This document shows, one piece after another, positions 23,863 through 35,290 of a stretch of 64,000 nucleotides of DNA. The position numbers were made by a program, and so were the translations under genes. Numbering within the stretch: position 1 is the first letter of the stretch; every line of letters starts with the position of its first letter. The notes under the pieces are model-generated. The model made no database searches, had not been told where the DNA came from, and was given only the letters and a program-made list of their open reading frames with translations. Source of the stretch: Eimeria necatrix (Eukaryota; Apicomplexa; Conoidasida; Eucoccidiorida; Eimeriidae); contig NW_013654563.1 in NCBI RefSeq assembly GCF_000499385.1, positions 60,691 to 124,690 of the forward strand, given 5' to 3'.

Positions 23863-25131
23863 GATGGAAGGCGCGCTGGTGTCTCGGCCTCCCCACACAT
23901 ATACAAGATAGTCTCTCTATCAGTAAACCCATTTAGTTGAGCCTAAATAAAAAGCAAAGTGCTCACCAAGGCTCAGTCCACGGTCTATGGCATATATCTA
24001 TTTGCTGACATGTCAACTGGCCGACTAGCGGTCCTCTCGGGTAGTCTCTCTCAGCCTCAGGCGCATGGCTATGTGCCTTTTTCACTTCATTGTGTAGCTG
24101 CTCTAAATGTTCTTCGCCTCTACAGATGTTCCGCCTCGTAGATACTATGAAACTTTGCCACCAGACTGGTGTGGAGGGCTAGTTTGCTTGTGTGTCATGA
24201 GCCTGGGGCGCTGGTACGTTGTTTTCCGTAGATGTTGTTGCTCCTGCAGTGTCGTCTACTGTCAATATTGCCGCGCCAATTTCAATTTGGGACTTATAAG
24301 ACGTGTATGGTGAGGTGTTCTGTAGGGAAGGGGTGCCGCAATTGGCACAGATGCATAGAAGATGACGGCATGAGGCTGTCCGAAATGGTGCCGTAGCAGC
24401 AGGTTCACGGGATTTGGTCAAAAAAGTAGCGCATGCACAACGGACCAGGAGCCAACGGTGCAAACACAGCAACTGTGACTACAAAAGTAGTCGCCATACG
24501 CAGCTCATACAACACTAGATACGGAACGACAAAATCTAAAGTAGAACACACTGCAGAGGCGACCAAATCTAGTGAAACAATTTAGCAGCGCCACGAGTGT
24601 TGGGCAGAAATACAGGGGAGCGAGGCGGCTTAGAGCAGTGGCGCGATTTCATAGCAGTTACGAAGCATAGCAATTGCAGAAACCACGAACAGTTCCGGAA
24701 ATTTCAGCATGCCGCGTAAAACTCGCACAGATGAAATTGTTCTAGCGCTGGGCGTGTTAGCTCTTTAGCGATGCAGCACAGCTGCGAGGTGTCTACACGT
24801 GTGACATAAGCACCACAGTCTACAAACTCTAGGTACCAGCTTTTGTGGATAGATTGGAATGATCGTTCACCGCAAATATGCTGATGGGCCAGCATAACCA
24901 CTTAGCAGTGCGCCTACATTTCAGCGTTGCGGCCAAGCATTGAAAACGAGTATTTCAAAATAGCAGGAGCGGGCCAGTCGACGTGGCAACGGAAAGACAC
25001 CTCCCATTCCATGTGGACTAGGTCTTACTAGGCACTCTGCCTTTAATTTAGGCTCAGCTGAATGGGTTTACTTGCAGAGATGCAATTTTCTCGAATCATG
25101 TGGAGGACCAGACACTAAGGTGCCTTCCTTC
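23863..25131. repeat. Two 170-bp inverted repeats flanking about 930 bp
   Basis: 23,863-24,032 aligns with the reverse complement of 24,962-25,131 almost without gaps over 170 bp. Conserved blocks are GGAAGGC, AGTAAACCCATT, GAGCCTAAAT, [13 protein letters not shown], TAGTCCAC-like and ACTGGCC. Divergence is higher than in the 17.7/20.2-kb pair. The enclosed 0.9 kb shows no convincing gene. It may be an old transposon or a foldback repeat. Confidence 0.65.
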
Positions 25132-26880
25132 CCCTTGCGCTCTTATAGCTTAACTCTGTCGCAATACCCGCCATGGAGGTCGGTATGTCTGGAGGACTAA
25201 ATTGCGACGCGGATGCAGCTTCATTTTTTCCGGAAGAAGCAAAATGGTGCCGCAGTTTTCGTTGTATATCCAGTTGTAGAAAGCAGGAATAATCGCTCTA
25301 GTCTGCTGAACAGCCACTAGAAATGATTTCGCCCTCTGGAAATTCCGTGTTTCATAATGGCAATATTCGAATCCTGTCGTGAGGCAACAAGATATTATGG
25401 TGATTGCGCTGAGCATCAAAATTGCACTATGCGTCTCTGCCTCTCGAAAACCCTACCCTCAAAACCGGGCAGTTGATGCAGCGAATTGTGCAGCAGTTCT
25501 CTTTTTGCCCAGTGATAGGAATAACGCATGGGTGAAAGATATTAATGTTTGTGAGCGCTCAGCGAGAAGAAATGCTGAATTCTGTATGCCAAGAACATCA
25601 TTGACGCAGGAAGAATGTTCAGTTTTGCGGTCTTCAAACCGTGCAAACGCACTAGCAATAGGAGCATAGGCAGGTCTGAGAGCGTGCAAATCGCGTAGGA
25701 ATAGAACCATACGCACCGGAATTACTACCTGTCGAAACTTGGCTTCGCGTTTTACGCTTACAAGCATTAATTTCTTTTACCCGAGTAAACCTTGTTGTCT
25801 CCTACATCACTAAATGCTCGTTTCAAATGTTTTTCGGATCATTGCCACTGTTGCTTTGCAGCACATGTGTTTCGCGCAACCTTTCAGAGGCTTTCCCGTA
25901 ACTAGGCTTCTATTGCTAATCCACTTTCGCGGCACCAGAAATTGCTCAACTATTCAATATTCCATAAACGTCGGATCATCCACATCATTATTACCACATA
26001 GCTATGCCCCATTTTGACCGCAGTTCTTGAATATCCTGATAAGTATCCCTCAAGGCACACGATACCTGCCTTCCTGCAACTGGTGAGAAGAATCGCTGTT
26101 CACGCGCAGCCGGCATGGACTCTTCATGGAGACTGTTTTATTATGGAGAACTGCACCTGGGGCATGGATTTGCCTGTTTCCAGCCATTTTCTCAAGCCTT
26201 TGAATTCACGATAGGCATGCGAGGAAATGCGCTGAGGCCCCTAATACGTTGGTCAGTTCCTCAGGGCAATTGAACGCTCGTAGCAGCTTGCTAAACGTGG
26301 GAGGCCTGTGCTCTAAAATACGAAAGCCTTCATCGCATTAACTGCAGAAATCTTCTACTACGTTGTTGCCCGCGTTCGTGCCGTCTCAGGTGCAGTCTGC
26401 TAAAAGCCCGCTGGAGCTCAAGCGCGCATATGGTGTACCCGGAATCTTGTGCAATGGGGACATCGCAAGATCGTATGAGTTGTGCATGACACTTATGACA
26501 GTAGCTTCAGCATTTTGCGCTCTTGAAGACTGGTACAAATCTCGCAAATTCCTTCATTTGGAAACGATTTGCAGGAATAGCCACACTGCTTCCCTAGTTA
26601 ACAAAAGACGTCCGCAGAAGGATGCGGTGCTCATCCAATGTTCCGCACAGGACGCATACTGTGAAAAACGTCCGAAATTTGTGACTATCCATTTCAAGGG
26701 GATTCTTCACTGCGTCCTTTGTCGGCGCCGGAGCAAAACGGAGCTGGTCATGACATCGCTGCTGTTAAGGTGAATGTAGCACTGAAGAATGCATGGTTTC
26801 ACGTAGCTGTGCGTCATTCCAGTAGGGCTTTCATGTTGTCATTAATTAGTCAGGTGCAGCATGGCTTAGTTACATACATA

Positions 26881-27314
26881 TATATAACCTAGTATATTGA
26901 CATTTGTACACATAGGGACGACACTTCATCTGGAGCGCGCTTATGGCCGGGACCTGCTGGTGCTGTGGCTGGAGCCGCGAAAGGTGACACCAGCTGCTGC
27001 TGCACTGTCCCCAGCAGCAGCAGCAGCGAGGGCTGCGGCAGGAGCTGCAGCAGAAGCAGCTGAAGCGCATGCACACACACCATATGGCGCAAGAGGAGTT
27101 TGCTTACTGCAGCAGCAGCAAAGTGAACAGCAAAAAGACCAACCAAAGCAGCACCAGCAGCAATGGCAGCATTCCCAGCAACAGGTAATTAGGTGTTGTG
27201 TGAGTACGGCCTAGATAACGAGTTTTTGATGGCGGCTGTAGCTGCTGCTGCTGATTCTGCCGTTGCTGCTGCTGCTGATTCTGCCGTTGCTGCTGCTGCT
27301 GCTGCTATAGCTGG
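26881..27314. repeat. Onset of CAG/CTG-rich sequence
   Basis: The first CAG/GCA-rich stretch of the window begins near 26,990. It is followed at 27,235-27,305 by GCTGCTGCTGATTCTGCCGT repeated at about a 30-bp period and a short CTG run. A 105-codon Ala/Gln frame (26897-27214, plus) is probably fortuitous. Confidence 0.5.
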
Positions 27315-30263
27315 CTACGCGTAAGTCGATCTCGCGCCTACATCAACAGGTGCAGCACTGATACTCGGAGCCTTCCATCCGCCTTCCGGATCCTGCTGTT
27401 GCGGCTGCTGCTGCACTTGCAGCAGCAGCTGCAGCTGCTGCAACTGCTGCTGGCGAGAATGCAGCAGCTGCAGCATGAGGGACAAACAGCGGGCTTCTTG
27501 CTGCCGCATAAAAAGCGCACAAATGTCTCCAAGCTGTGCTGCAGTCACGTCCGACTTGTACCGCATGCTGCTGCTGCTGCACTCAGCAGCAAATTCCTGC
27601 AATGCGGAGTCGGCCTGCAGCAGCAGCAAGGAGCCACCCTGTGAAGATGAGTCTTGCGTGCGCTGCCGCAGCAGCTGCTGCTTTTGCCGCTGCTGCTGCT
27701 GCTGCTGTTTTCCGTGGTGCTGACTCTGCTGGGTTGCAGCAAAGAGACAGACTGTTGCTGCCTCAAGCCTGCGGATGCGGTGGCGCAGCAGCGAGCTCAT
27801 GCTCTGCAGCAGCAGATGCTGCTGCTCTTGCAGCTGCTGCGACAGCTGCACCACGAGCCGCTGCTGCTGTCTTGGCTGCGACAAATGCAGCAGTTGCTGC
27901 TGCAGCTGGGGAAGGCGTGGCAGAGCCCGCCGCAACGACAGCAACCCCTGCTGCAGCTGCTGCATGCTCCAGCGGAACAGCTCCAGCATTTGCCTGGGCG
28001 AGCCTGCTGCAGCTGCTGCTGCTGCACCTGCTTCTGCATCTGCTGCAGTTGATCCTGCTGCTGCTCCCCAAGTGCTCAAATGCAGCAACAGCAGCCAGCG
28101 AGAAATGACGCGGCAGCTCCACCAGGTGTCGGCGCTGCAGCGGGCCGCAGCAGTTGCAGCAGCAGCAGCTGCTGCTGCTGCTGATGCCGGCGCTGCTGCT
28201 GCTTCCATGCATGCACCTGCAGCATCTGCTGCTGCAACAGGCTGCAGCAAAGAAGGGCTTGAGAGCTCGTCGCTGCGGCTGTCTGCCGTGCAAAGACGCA
28301 TTTCTTCAAGGGCAACAGCAAACAGCAGCTGCTGCAGCTTCTGCTGCCGTGCACCCAGCAGCACATCGGCTGCTGTCAGCTGCTGCTGCTGCTGCTGCTG
28401 CTGCGATTCGCACGGCGTGGGTGAGACGGGAAGGTTTCTGCCAGCAGCAAGACGCGGCGCAGCCTTTGCTGCTGCTGCTGCCTCTGCTAGAGCCATGAGC
28501 GACGTGTCTCTTAGCTCACACAGCAGCAGCAGCAGCAGCGGCTGCACGCGCTGCTGCAGCTGCCGCTGCAGCAGCTGCTGGGATAAGAGGCCGCTGGAGA
28601 TTGCTCGCGGCCGCCCTTCTCCGCCAAGCACTTCTGCAAGCTCTTGTAGCTCCTGCAGCACCTGCAGCAGCAGATGCTGCCCCCGCTGCTGCTGCTGTCG
28701 CTCTGCTGCAACAGGCGCAGCAAGGAAGCCGCTCCGAAGGCACCCCACTGCAGCCGCAGCAACGCCAAGCAGCGTGCACACTGGCAGCAGCTGCATGCGC
28801 TGCAGCTGCAGCAGCCCATTAACTGTGCTGCAGTCTTGCTGCTGCCGCCTTGTGGCTGTGGAAGATGGAACTGCTGCCTTCAGGGCGCTGGAAAGCTGCC
28901 GCAGCCACGTGAGCAGCAGGAGCTGCTGCTGCTGCATGCAGCGCTCTCTCCGGGACACCACGTTTGCAGCAGCTGCTGCTTCTGCTGCAGCTGCTTGTGC
29001 TGCTGCTGATGGTGCTGCTGCAAGTTGAGCTGCTGCAGCGCGGGCAACGACAGCAGCAGCAGCGCTTGTTGCAGATGCAGTGTCTATCCAGATGGTTAAA
29101 AAGTGCTTCCGCCGCAGCGTCACGCGCTCCTGAAGACTTGCTGCAGTGTAGATCTGCTGCTGCTGCTGCAGCTGCTGCTGCAGGCGCTGCGTCGAACTCA
29201 TTCTCCTCATGAAGCGCCGAGGGGAAAGGGCATCTCCAGCCTGCTGGAACCGCTGCGCCAAGTTGGCGCGTTGCTGCTGCTGCTGCTCTGCTGCTGCTGT
29301 GGGCGACGTGCCAGCAGCAAAGCCTGCTGCTGCTGCTTCCTGCTGCTGCTCCTGCGTCTCCCCTGCAGCACGGTGATGGGCGGTGCTGCTGTTCGCCATA
29401 TTCAGCAGCAGCTGCTGCGGGAGAGGCTGCTGCTGCAAACACGCTAAACAGCGTCTCATTGGCCTCCCCGCGAGCATCGTGGCTTGAGCTGCTGATCCTG
29501 CTGCTGCTGCAGTCCCTGCTGCTGCTAAAGACGCAGCAGCAGCAGCAGCAGCAGCAACAGTGACGTCCTCTGCTGAGGACATAGAGCGCCGCAGCAAAGC
29601 ACTTCCCCCCACAAAGGGGGATGGGCGCACAGCAGATGAAGTGAAGATGCTGCTGCTGTTGCTGCTGTTGCTGCTTCCTGCTCTTCTGAGGGGAGGGCCT
29701 GAGGGAGCTAGCTGCAGCGAGACACAAGAACAGAGCTGCTGCTGCAGGACGCTCGGCAGCTGCTGCAGCTGCAGCAGCAGCACCTCCAGCAGCTGCCATA
29801 GGCGCTTCTCATCTTCCGCGTCCGCTGCAGCTCCTGCTGCAGACGTTCGGACTCGATGCAGCAGCAGGTCCGCCTCTGCTGCTATGCGACGCAGCAGCAG
29901 CGGCCCCACACTCTGCAGCAACTCCGTGAGGGCAGCAGCAGCACTCCTTGGCAGCTGCAGCAGTACAAAGAAGAGCAACACCAGCAGCAAGAGTGACAGC
30001 ACCACCAGCAGGTGAAGCAGAAGAAACAGCAGCAGCGGCAAGGAAGGAAGACACAGCAACGAACAGCAAGCGCAGCGGAAGCAGCAGCAGCAAAGGCTGC
30101 AGCAGCAGCAAAGGCCGCAGCAGCAGCTTACGCTGCAGCAGCTACAGCTGCAGCACCAGTGGGGGCTAAGGTGTACCGACAGCTTGCTTACCTCGCCGTC
30201 ATTTCTGATGCAGCAGCACAGGGCCTCTGCAGCAAGGCCCTGCAGCAACTCACACCCAGCCAT
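27315..30263 (-). CDS. CAG-saturated hypothetical helical protein, about 900 aa
   Basis: The minus frame is open for 982 codons. A good donor (GAG/GTAAGC after 30192) and a CTGCAG acceptor before 29954 remove an unnatural Cys/Leu-rich stretch and join in phase, giving exon 1 30263-30192 and exon 2 29954-27315, about 903 aa. Among the Gln, Ala and Leu runs there are normal-looking stretches, for example around RKHFLTIWIDTAS and around GDICALFMRQQEAR, with heptad-like Leu spacing typical of stacked helices. I do not recognise a domain. Opposite-strand frames here are only Ala/Cys/Ser repeats. Start, splice and C-terminal end are provisional. Confidence 0.45.
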   Translation of the reverse strand: MAGCELLQGLAAEALCCCIRNDGEVSKLSVHLSPHWCCSCSCCSVSCCCGLCCCCSLCCCCFRCACCSLLCLPSLPLLLFLLLHLLVVLSLLLLVLLFFVLLQLPRSAAAALTELLQSVGPLLLRRIAAEADLLLHRVRTSAAGAAADAEDEKRLWQLLEVLLLQLQQLPSVLQQQLCSCVSLQLAPSGPPLRRAGSSNSSNSSSIFTSSAVRPSPFVGGSALLRRSMSSAEDVTVAAAAAAAASLAAAGTAAAAGSAAQATMLAGRPMRRCLACLQQQPLPQQLLLNMANSSTAHHRAAGETQEQQQEAAAAGFAAGTSPTAAAEQQQQQRANLAQRFQQAGDALSPRRFMRRMSSTQRLQQQLQQQQQIYTAASLQERVTLRRKHFLTIWIDTASATSAAAAVVARAAAAQLAAAPSAAAQAAAAEAAAAANVVSRRERCMQQQQLLLLTWLRQLSSALKAAVPSSTATRRQQQDCSTVNGLLQLQRMQLLPVCTLLGVAAAAVGCLRSGFLAAPVAAERQQQQRGQHLLLQVLQELQELAEVLGGEGRPRAISSGLLSQQLLQRQLQQRVQPLLLLLLCELRDTSLMALAEAAAAAKAAPRLAAGRNLPVSPTPCESQQQQQQQQLTAADVLLGARQQKLQQLLFAVALEEMRLCTADSRSDELSSPSLLQPVAAADAAGACMEAAAAPASAAAAAAAAATAAARCSADTWWSCRVISRWLLLLHLSTWGAAAGSTAADAEAGAAAAAAAGSPRQMLELFRWSMQQLQQGLLSLRRALPRLPQLQQQLLHLSQPRQQQRLVVQLSQQLQEQQHLLLQSMSSLLRHRIRRLEAATVCLFAATQQSQHHGKQQQQQQRQKQQLLRQRTQDSSSQGGSLLLLQADSALQEFAAECSSSSMRYKSDVTAAQLGDICALFMRQQEARCLSLMLQLLHSRQQQLQQLQLLLQVQQQPQQQDPEGGWKAPSISAAPVDVGARSTYA

Positions 30264-30383
30264 CTTGCCGCTGCGCCTGCTGTTGCTGCTGCTGCTGCGG
30301 CTGCCGTTGCTGTTGCCGCATGGGTTGTTTCGGTTTCTGTGCTATGCGCCTTTCGGCAGTAGTCGCTGACCACTGGTTTCAGC

Positions 30384-30414
<31 letters not shown>

Positions 30415-31328
30415 TGCCCGCAGCAGCAGCTGCTGCGGCTGTGCAGCCAGTGCAGCAAGGGGCAGGCACCAGAAGCTGCAGCATCCACTCTCCACCAGCG
30501 GCGGCTTTGTGTCTGTTGCTGGCAGACCACTGTGTGGCAGCAGGTGCAGCAGCACCAGCGCCAGCTCTGCTGCTCCTGCTGTCCTTGGGGCTTGTGTTTC
30601 TGCCTCCGCAGCTGATTATTTACCTCTCGTGCCTTTTGGGCTTTGGCTTAAACAACGGTGTGGTCTGCAGCGCAGCAGCTGCAGCAGCAACAGCTGGAGC
30701 TGCAGCTACAGCCGCAGCTGCAACTGCTGCAGCAGCTACACTTAGTGCGGCTCCAGAGGGAAAATGTTGGCTCAATGAGTCTTTATTTCACCTGCGAACC
30801 CGAAAAGCTCAATTTCGTCGTGGCCTACTGCTGCGCAGTAGCTTCAACATTGCATGCTGCTGCTGCTGCTGCTGCTAGTCGGAGGCCAGCGGCAACTTCT
30901 ACACTCGCTGCGGTTGCTGGTGCTTTCTGCACAAATGTCTTCAGTTTGATAAAGGCTATTAATGCCTAGGGGCAGCACCCAGCATGAATTAGGGACTAAA
31001 TCTGTGAGGAGTTCCCGCCCCGTTGCCGACGAGGGCCCCCAGCAGCAGCAGATGCAGCAGCAGCAGCAGAAACTCCCCAGAGCGCTGCGAAAGGGAAGAA
31101 TGCTAATGCCAATGTCCCTCTTAGAGATACAGAGACAGCAGCAGCTGCACCAGCAGCAACTACAGCGACAACGCCAACTGCAGCAGCAGCCGCAGCAGTA
31201 GCAGCAGTAGAAGCAGCACCACCGACACCAGGAGAAGCCTCCGCTGCGAAGCCAGCGCAGTACCACCAGCAGCAGGCTGCAGCTTGCAAAAATAGCAGAA
31301 AAGGCAGCAGCAGCAGCAGCAGCAGCTG
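30264..31328. other. CAG-rich spacer between divergent genes
   Basis: This kilobase lies between the minus-strand hypothetical protein and the plus-strand Integrator-like gene. All frames give Ala, Gln, Cys or Leu runs. A slightly less repetitive part near 30,740-30,960 has a plus-strand frame with mixed composition, which is not enough to call a gene. Confidence 0.4.
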
Positions 31329-32205
31329 TTGCTGCTGCTGCTCTGTGCGAAGATGGAAGGAGCGCCGATGACGATGAGACGCAGCTGCAGCAACAGCTGC
31401 GCAGCGGTGGAAGCAACTTTATTCGGGCCCCTAGACAGCAGCAGCAGCAGCAGCGGCAAAGTGAGGACAGCAGCAACAGCAGATACGCACCTTTCTAGCT
31501 GCTTGCTGCTGCAGGTGGGGCCCCTCAACGTGTTGGTGGACTGCCCGCTGCTGCTGAGATCTCTGCTGCAGTCAGCGCCCATGGGGTATCAGACCCTTAC
31601 AGCAGCAGCAGCGGCTGCTGCTGCTGCCGCTGCTGCGGCAGGAGAGCCGCCAGCAGCAGCAGCAGCAGCAGCAACAGAAGCAGGAGTGGGGGCCTCTGCG
31701 GGCCGCTTTAGCTGCCAGCTGCGGCTGCAAGCGCAGCAGCTGCTGCAGCAACTGGGGGGCCGCCCCCTACACGCTATACTCATTACGAACCCACAGGGGC
31801 TGCTGGGTGTGCCGCTGCTGCTGCTGCAGCTGCAGCAGCAGCAGCAGCAGCTCCCGCTGGTGCTGGTCACCAAGCCTGTGGCCTTGCTGGGATGCACAGG
31901 CATTTCTTTCCTGCGTTCAGAGCAAGGGGGCTGTGTGCTTCCTGCTGCTGATGCTGTGGCAGGTCCAGCTGCAGCAGCAACAGCAGCAAGGTCTGCAGCA
32001 GCTCGCGTCACTCCTGCTGCTGCAGCAGGCAGCCAGCAGCACGACGACAGCGCAGCGCTTTTGGAAGAAAACGGCGACGACTTGTTGCTGCTGCTGCAGC
32101 AAGGCAGCAGCAGCAGGGCTAGCGAGCTGAAGGATCTTGAGGCTTTGCTGCAGCTGTGCAGCTACGGCCAGCGCCACATCATTAGAGCTGCTGCTACTAT
32201 ACCGT

Positions 32206-32242
<37 letters not shown>

Positions 32243-32525
32243 CCCTGACCTGGACCAGGAATACGTAGTGACTCCCTTCAGCAGCGGCTTCTGTCTGGGG
32301 GGTGCGAATTGGCTGATAGAAACTCCCTGCAATCGGAAGATCTTTATCGTGGGACCTAGCAGCAGCAGCAGCAGCAGCAGCAACGGCAGCAGCAGCAGCA
32401 GCAGCAGCATAGTCTTCCAACGCAGCCCGCTAGAGGCCGACTGGAGCTGTTTGTCCACTGCTGATGCAGTTCTCTTTTTTGAGTGTCTTCCTCCTCGCGC
32501 GCGCGTCCACCCCAGCACAAGCAGC

Positions 32526-32572
<47 letters not shown>

Positions 32573-33799
32573 GCAGGGCAGCAACAGTGCTTCAAGCAGC
32601 AGCGTGAACCCGCCGGCAGCCACGGCCGCTCCAGCAAACGAGAACAGCAGCGAGAGCCGCAGCAGCAGCGTGAAGCCGGAACCGGAGAGCAGCACAGGCA
32701 GCAGCAGCAATGGCGGCAGCAACTGCAGCAGCAGCAGCACGCAGGAAAGCAGCAGCAGCAAACCAAGAGGCGAAGTGCCTATTCAGCAGCGGCTGCAGCT
32801 GCTGCTGCGAGTTATTTCTGCTGCACTTGCCGAAGGCACTACTGTGCTGCTCGCTACAGACCCCTGCGGCATGCAGCAGCTGGAGCTGCTGCCGCTGCTG
32901 CTGCGGGACCTGCAGCGGCCAGTTGCTGCTGCATGCGTGTACACCGTAGGCTTCAATGGGCCGCTGCTGCTGCGGTGCGCTGACGAGGCTGTGGAGTGGG
33001 TGCAGCCTCCGCAGCAGCAGCTGCAGCAGCAGCAGCAGTACCGGGGGGGCGGCGCAGCAGCAGCAGCAGCTGCTGCTGCAGCAGACCTCTGCTGCGACCC
33101 ACCCTTTGGCTATGCTGATTTGCAGCAGATGCACCGGCTCTTTGCTGCTGAGTTGCTGCTGCAGCTGCCGCCGCTGAGGAGGCCCTGTGTAGTCCTTGCT
33201 GCTTCTGCTGCACTGCGCGTGGGTCCTGCTGCCAATCTGCTGCAGCAGTGGCGCCGCAGCAGCAACACGCTGCTGCTGTTGATTGACCCGACCTTTGCTG
33301 CAGCAGGTGATATCGTGCGGCCCCCTCCTGTGCAGCAGCAAGCAGCGCTCAAAAGCCATCTTTCAAAGGACCTCCAAGTGCTGCTGCAGCGCTATCAGCA
33401 GCGGCAGGCCGAGACTGCTGCTGCTGCTGCCACAGGCAGCAGCAGCAGCAGCAGCAGCAGCACTGACTCAAATGCAGTCTCTCTTGCTGCTACTCTGGAG
33501 GGGCGGGCCCGGCAGCTGGGAGTTGCTGCTTGCGGTTTGCTGCTGTGGCCGTTCTTCTACGATGAGTCCTTCGTAGGCCCTTTGCTGCAGCAGCAGCAGC
33601 AGCAGCAGCAGGCCTCAGCAGCAGCAGCTGCTGCTGCAGCAGCAGCGGGCGACATGGCAATACAGGTGGCAGCAATCCCGCTGGACTTTCGACTCTCTGC
33701 TGAAGATGTGCTGCAGCTGCTGCTGCGGGCGGCTCCCTCCGCTTGCGTGGCGCTGCCGCACTTCTTTAACTGGTGGCTGCCCTTTAGCATGCAGCCACC

Positions 33800-33843
<44 letters not shown>

Positions 33844-34637
33844 TTCAATTTATGGACCCCACAGCAGTGCTTGCCCTGGAGAAGAGGGTTTGTTTTGAAG
33901 ATGCTGTGCTGCTGTCGCAGCGCTTCTCGCTGCTGCATGTGGCAGTTGACGACCCTCCGCTGCAGGCATATGAAGCCCCAACAGCTGCTGCTGCTGCTGT
34001 TGCTGCTGCTGCGCCTGCTGCTGCTCTTGCTGCTGCTAGGTCTGTTTGCCAAGAGCTGCAGCAACAGCGCGTTGCTGTTGCGCCAGTTGCTGAGGGCACG
34101 CTGCTGCACTGCAAGGGAAACACCGCAACGCTGCTGCCTGCTGCTGCACGAGATGCTGCTGCTGTGTCTCCCCCAGGCAGTCACGATGCTGCTGCTGCTG
34201 CTGCTGCTGCTGCTCAGAAGTGCTGCTGCCCCACACTTCTGTTTGGGCAGCCTAATATGCAGGAAGTGGAAGTGCTGCTGCGACAAAAGGGCTTTGCTGA
34301 TGTCAGCATCACTACTGCTGAGCCAGCGGGTGCGCCCCACGCATGCTGCTGCTTAGCTGCTGCCCCACTGGAAGCAGCAGCAGCAGCGCCAGCAGCAGCA
34401 GCAGCAGCAGCAACTGCAGCAGCAGCAGCAACTGCAGCAGCCCTCGCGACAACGGAAGTCCGCGTTCCCTCGCTGAAGGCCTCGCTCAGGTATTACCCCT
34501 GCTGCAACATTGTGGATGTGCATGCACCGCAAGCAGCAGCAAGGCAGCTGCTGAGGCAAGTGCTGCAGCAGGTGCTGCTGCAGGCCACCATGCACGAGGC
34601 CTCTTGCTGCTGCCGGGCCAGCGCCCCCGTTTCCTAG
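31329..34637 (+). CDS. Integrator complex subunit 9-like protein (inactive metallo-beta-lactamase/beta-CASP), 1102 aa
   Basis: One intact frame. Conserved islands sit between Ala, Ser and Gln runs. Near residue 64 is PLNVLVDCPLLL (start of the metallo-beta-lactamase fold). Near 150 is HAILITNPQGLLGVPLLLLQ, matching the INTS9 equivalent of the metal-binding loop but lacking the HxHxDH ligands. Near 315-345 is SGFCLGGANWLIETP. Near 593-650, GYADLQQMHRLF then RRPCVVLAASAALRVGPA covers the beta-CASP region, and near 781 is IPLDFRLSAEDVLQLLL. INTS9 pairs with the INTS11 endonuclease to cleave snRNA and other nascent RNAs in the nucleus. CPSF100 is also an inactive paralogue, but the local matches recall INTS9 better. 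The protein is far longer than human INTS9 (about 658 aa) because of repeats. The first 50 residues are weak and the true start may be the ATG at 31353. Confidence 0.75.
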
Positions 34638-34671
<34 letters not shown>

Positions 34672-34879
34672 AGCGAGGCTTCTGGCAGCATGCGTAAAGG
34701 CCCCTATTCCTAGAGTTGGTTTTTCAAATCAAAGACAGAACAGCAGCAGCTTTGCTGAGTGCTGCTGCTGCTAAGAACTTAGTGAGCTGTACTGACAGCC
34801 AGTTAAGGCCTGCGCAGTGCAGCCCGCAGCATTCGGGCTGCAGCTTTTCGCAGTGCGCCTCACGGCTTGGCGCAGCAGC

Positions 34880-34962
34880 AGGTGGCTGCTGCTGCAGCTG
34901 CTGCTGCAGCTGCTGCTGCAGCTGCTGCTGCAGCTGCTGCTGCAGCTGGCAGCAGCTGCAAG
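34880..34962. repeat. CAGCTGCTGCTG 12-bp array
   Basis: About six tandem copies of a 12-bp unit (CTGCTGCAGCTG). It is partly palindromic and lies about 250 bp after the Integrator-like stop codon. Confidence 0.8.
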
Positions 34963-35087
34963 CAGCAGAGTTGGCGAGCAAAGTTATTCAAGGATACTTC
35001 TTTGGCCTCCACAGAAAATATGCCGGGGCAGTGGAGTAGCTGTGGGTTTTTACTTATTGGCGCTGTCACTTGTGCTGCTTCTCGCAG

Positions 35088-35228
35088 CAGCTACTGCAGC
35101 AAAGCTGCAGCAAAGCTGCAGCAAAGCTGCAGCAAAGCTGCAGCGAAGCCGCAGCAAAGCTGCAGCAAAGCTGCAGCAAAGCTGCAGCAAAGTTGCAGCA
35201 AAGCTGCAGCAAGGCTGCAGCACAGCAG
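35088..35228. repeat. 11-bp tandem repeat AAAGCTGCAGC
   Basis: About eleven copies of AAAGCTGCAGC with a few substitutions (GAAGCCGCAGC, AAAGTTGCAGC, AAGGCTGCAGC). The unit is not a multiple of three, so each frame reads the same 11-residue repeat with a 33-bp period. Open frames across it are therefore not evidence of a gene. Confidence 0.85.
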
Positions 35229-35290
35229 CAAATGTGGCCTGCGGCGGGACTGCCCTGCGCAGCGCAGGTACAGGTGGCAGTGTTTCTGTC

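Larger units (their letters stand above)
11538..26880. other. 15-kb gene-poor segment with decayed repeats
   Basis: No open frame exceeds about 136 codons and none is recognised. The longest are 22781-23182 and 26363-26773, both plus. What can be seen instead is a family of degenerate repeats between 13.4 and 18.4 kb, and three inverted-repeat structures (17.7-20.3, 21.0-21.2 and 23.9-25.1 kb), each listed separately. CAG tracts are absent, in sharp contrast to the sequence after 26,880. Confidence 0.6.

Noticed and set aside
27775..29028. 417-codon plus-strand frame
   Set aside because: Almost only Ala, Cys and Ser runs. It is the complement of a minus frame with mixed composition, and CAG tracts keep all six frames open.
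32162..33359. Minus-strand frames of 199-255 codons
   Set aside because: Shadows of the Integrator-like gene, formed by Leu and Cys repeat translation.
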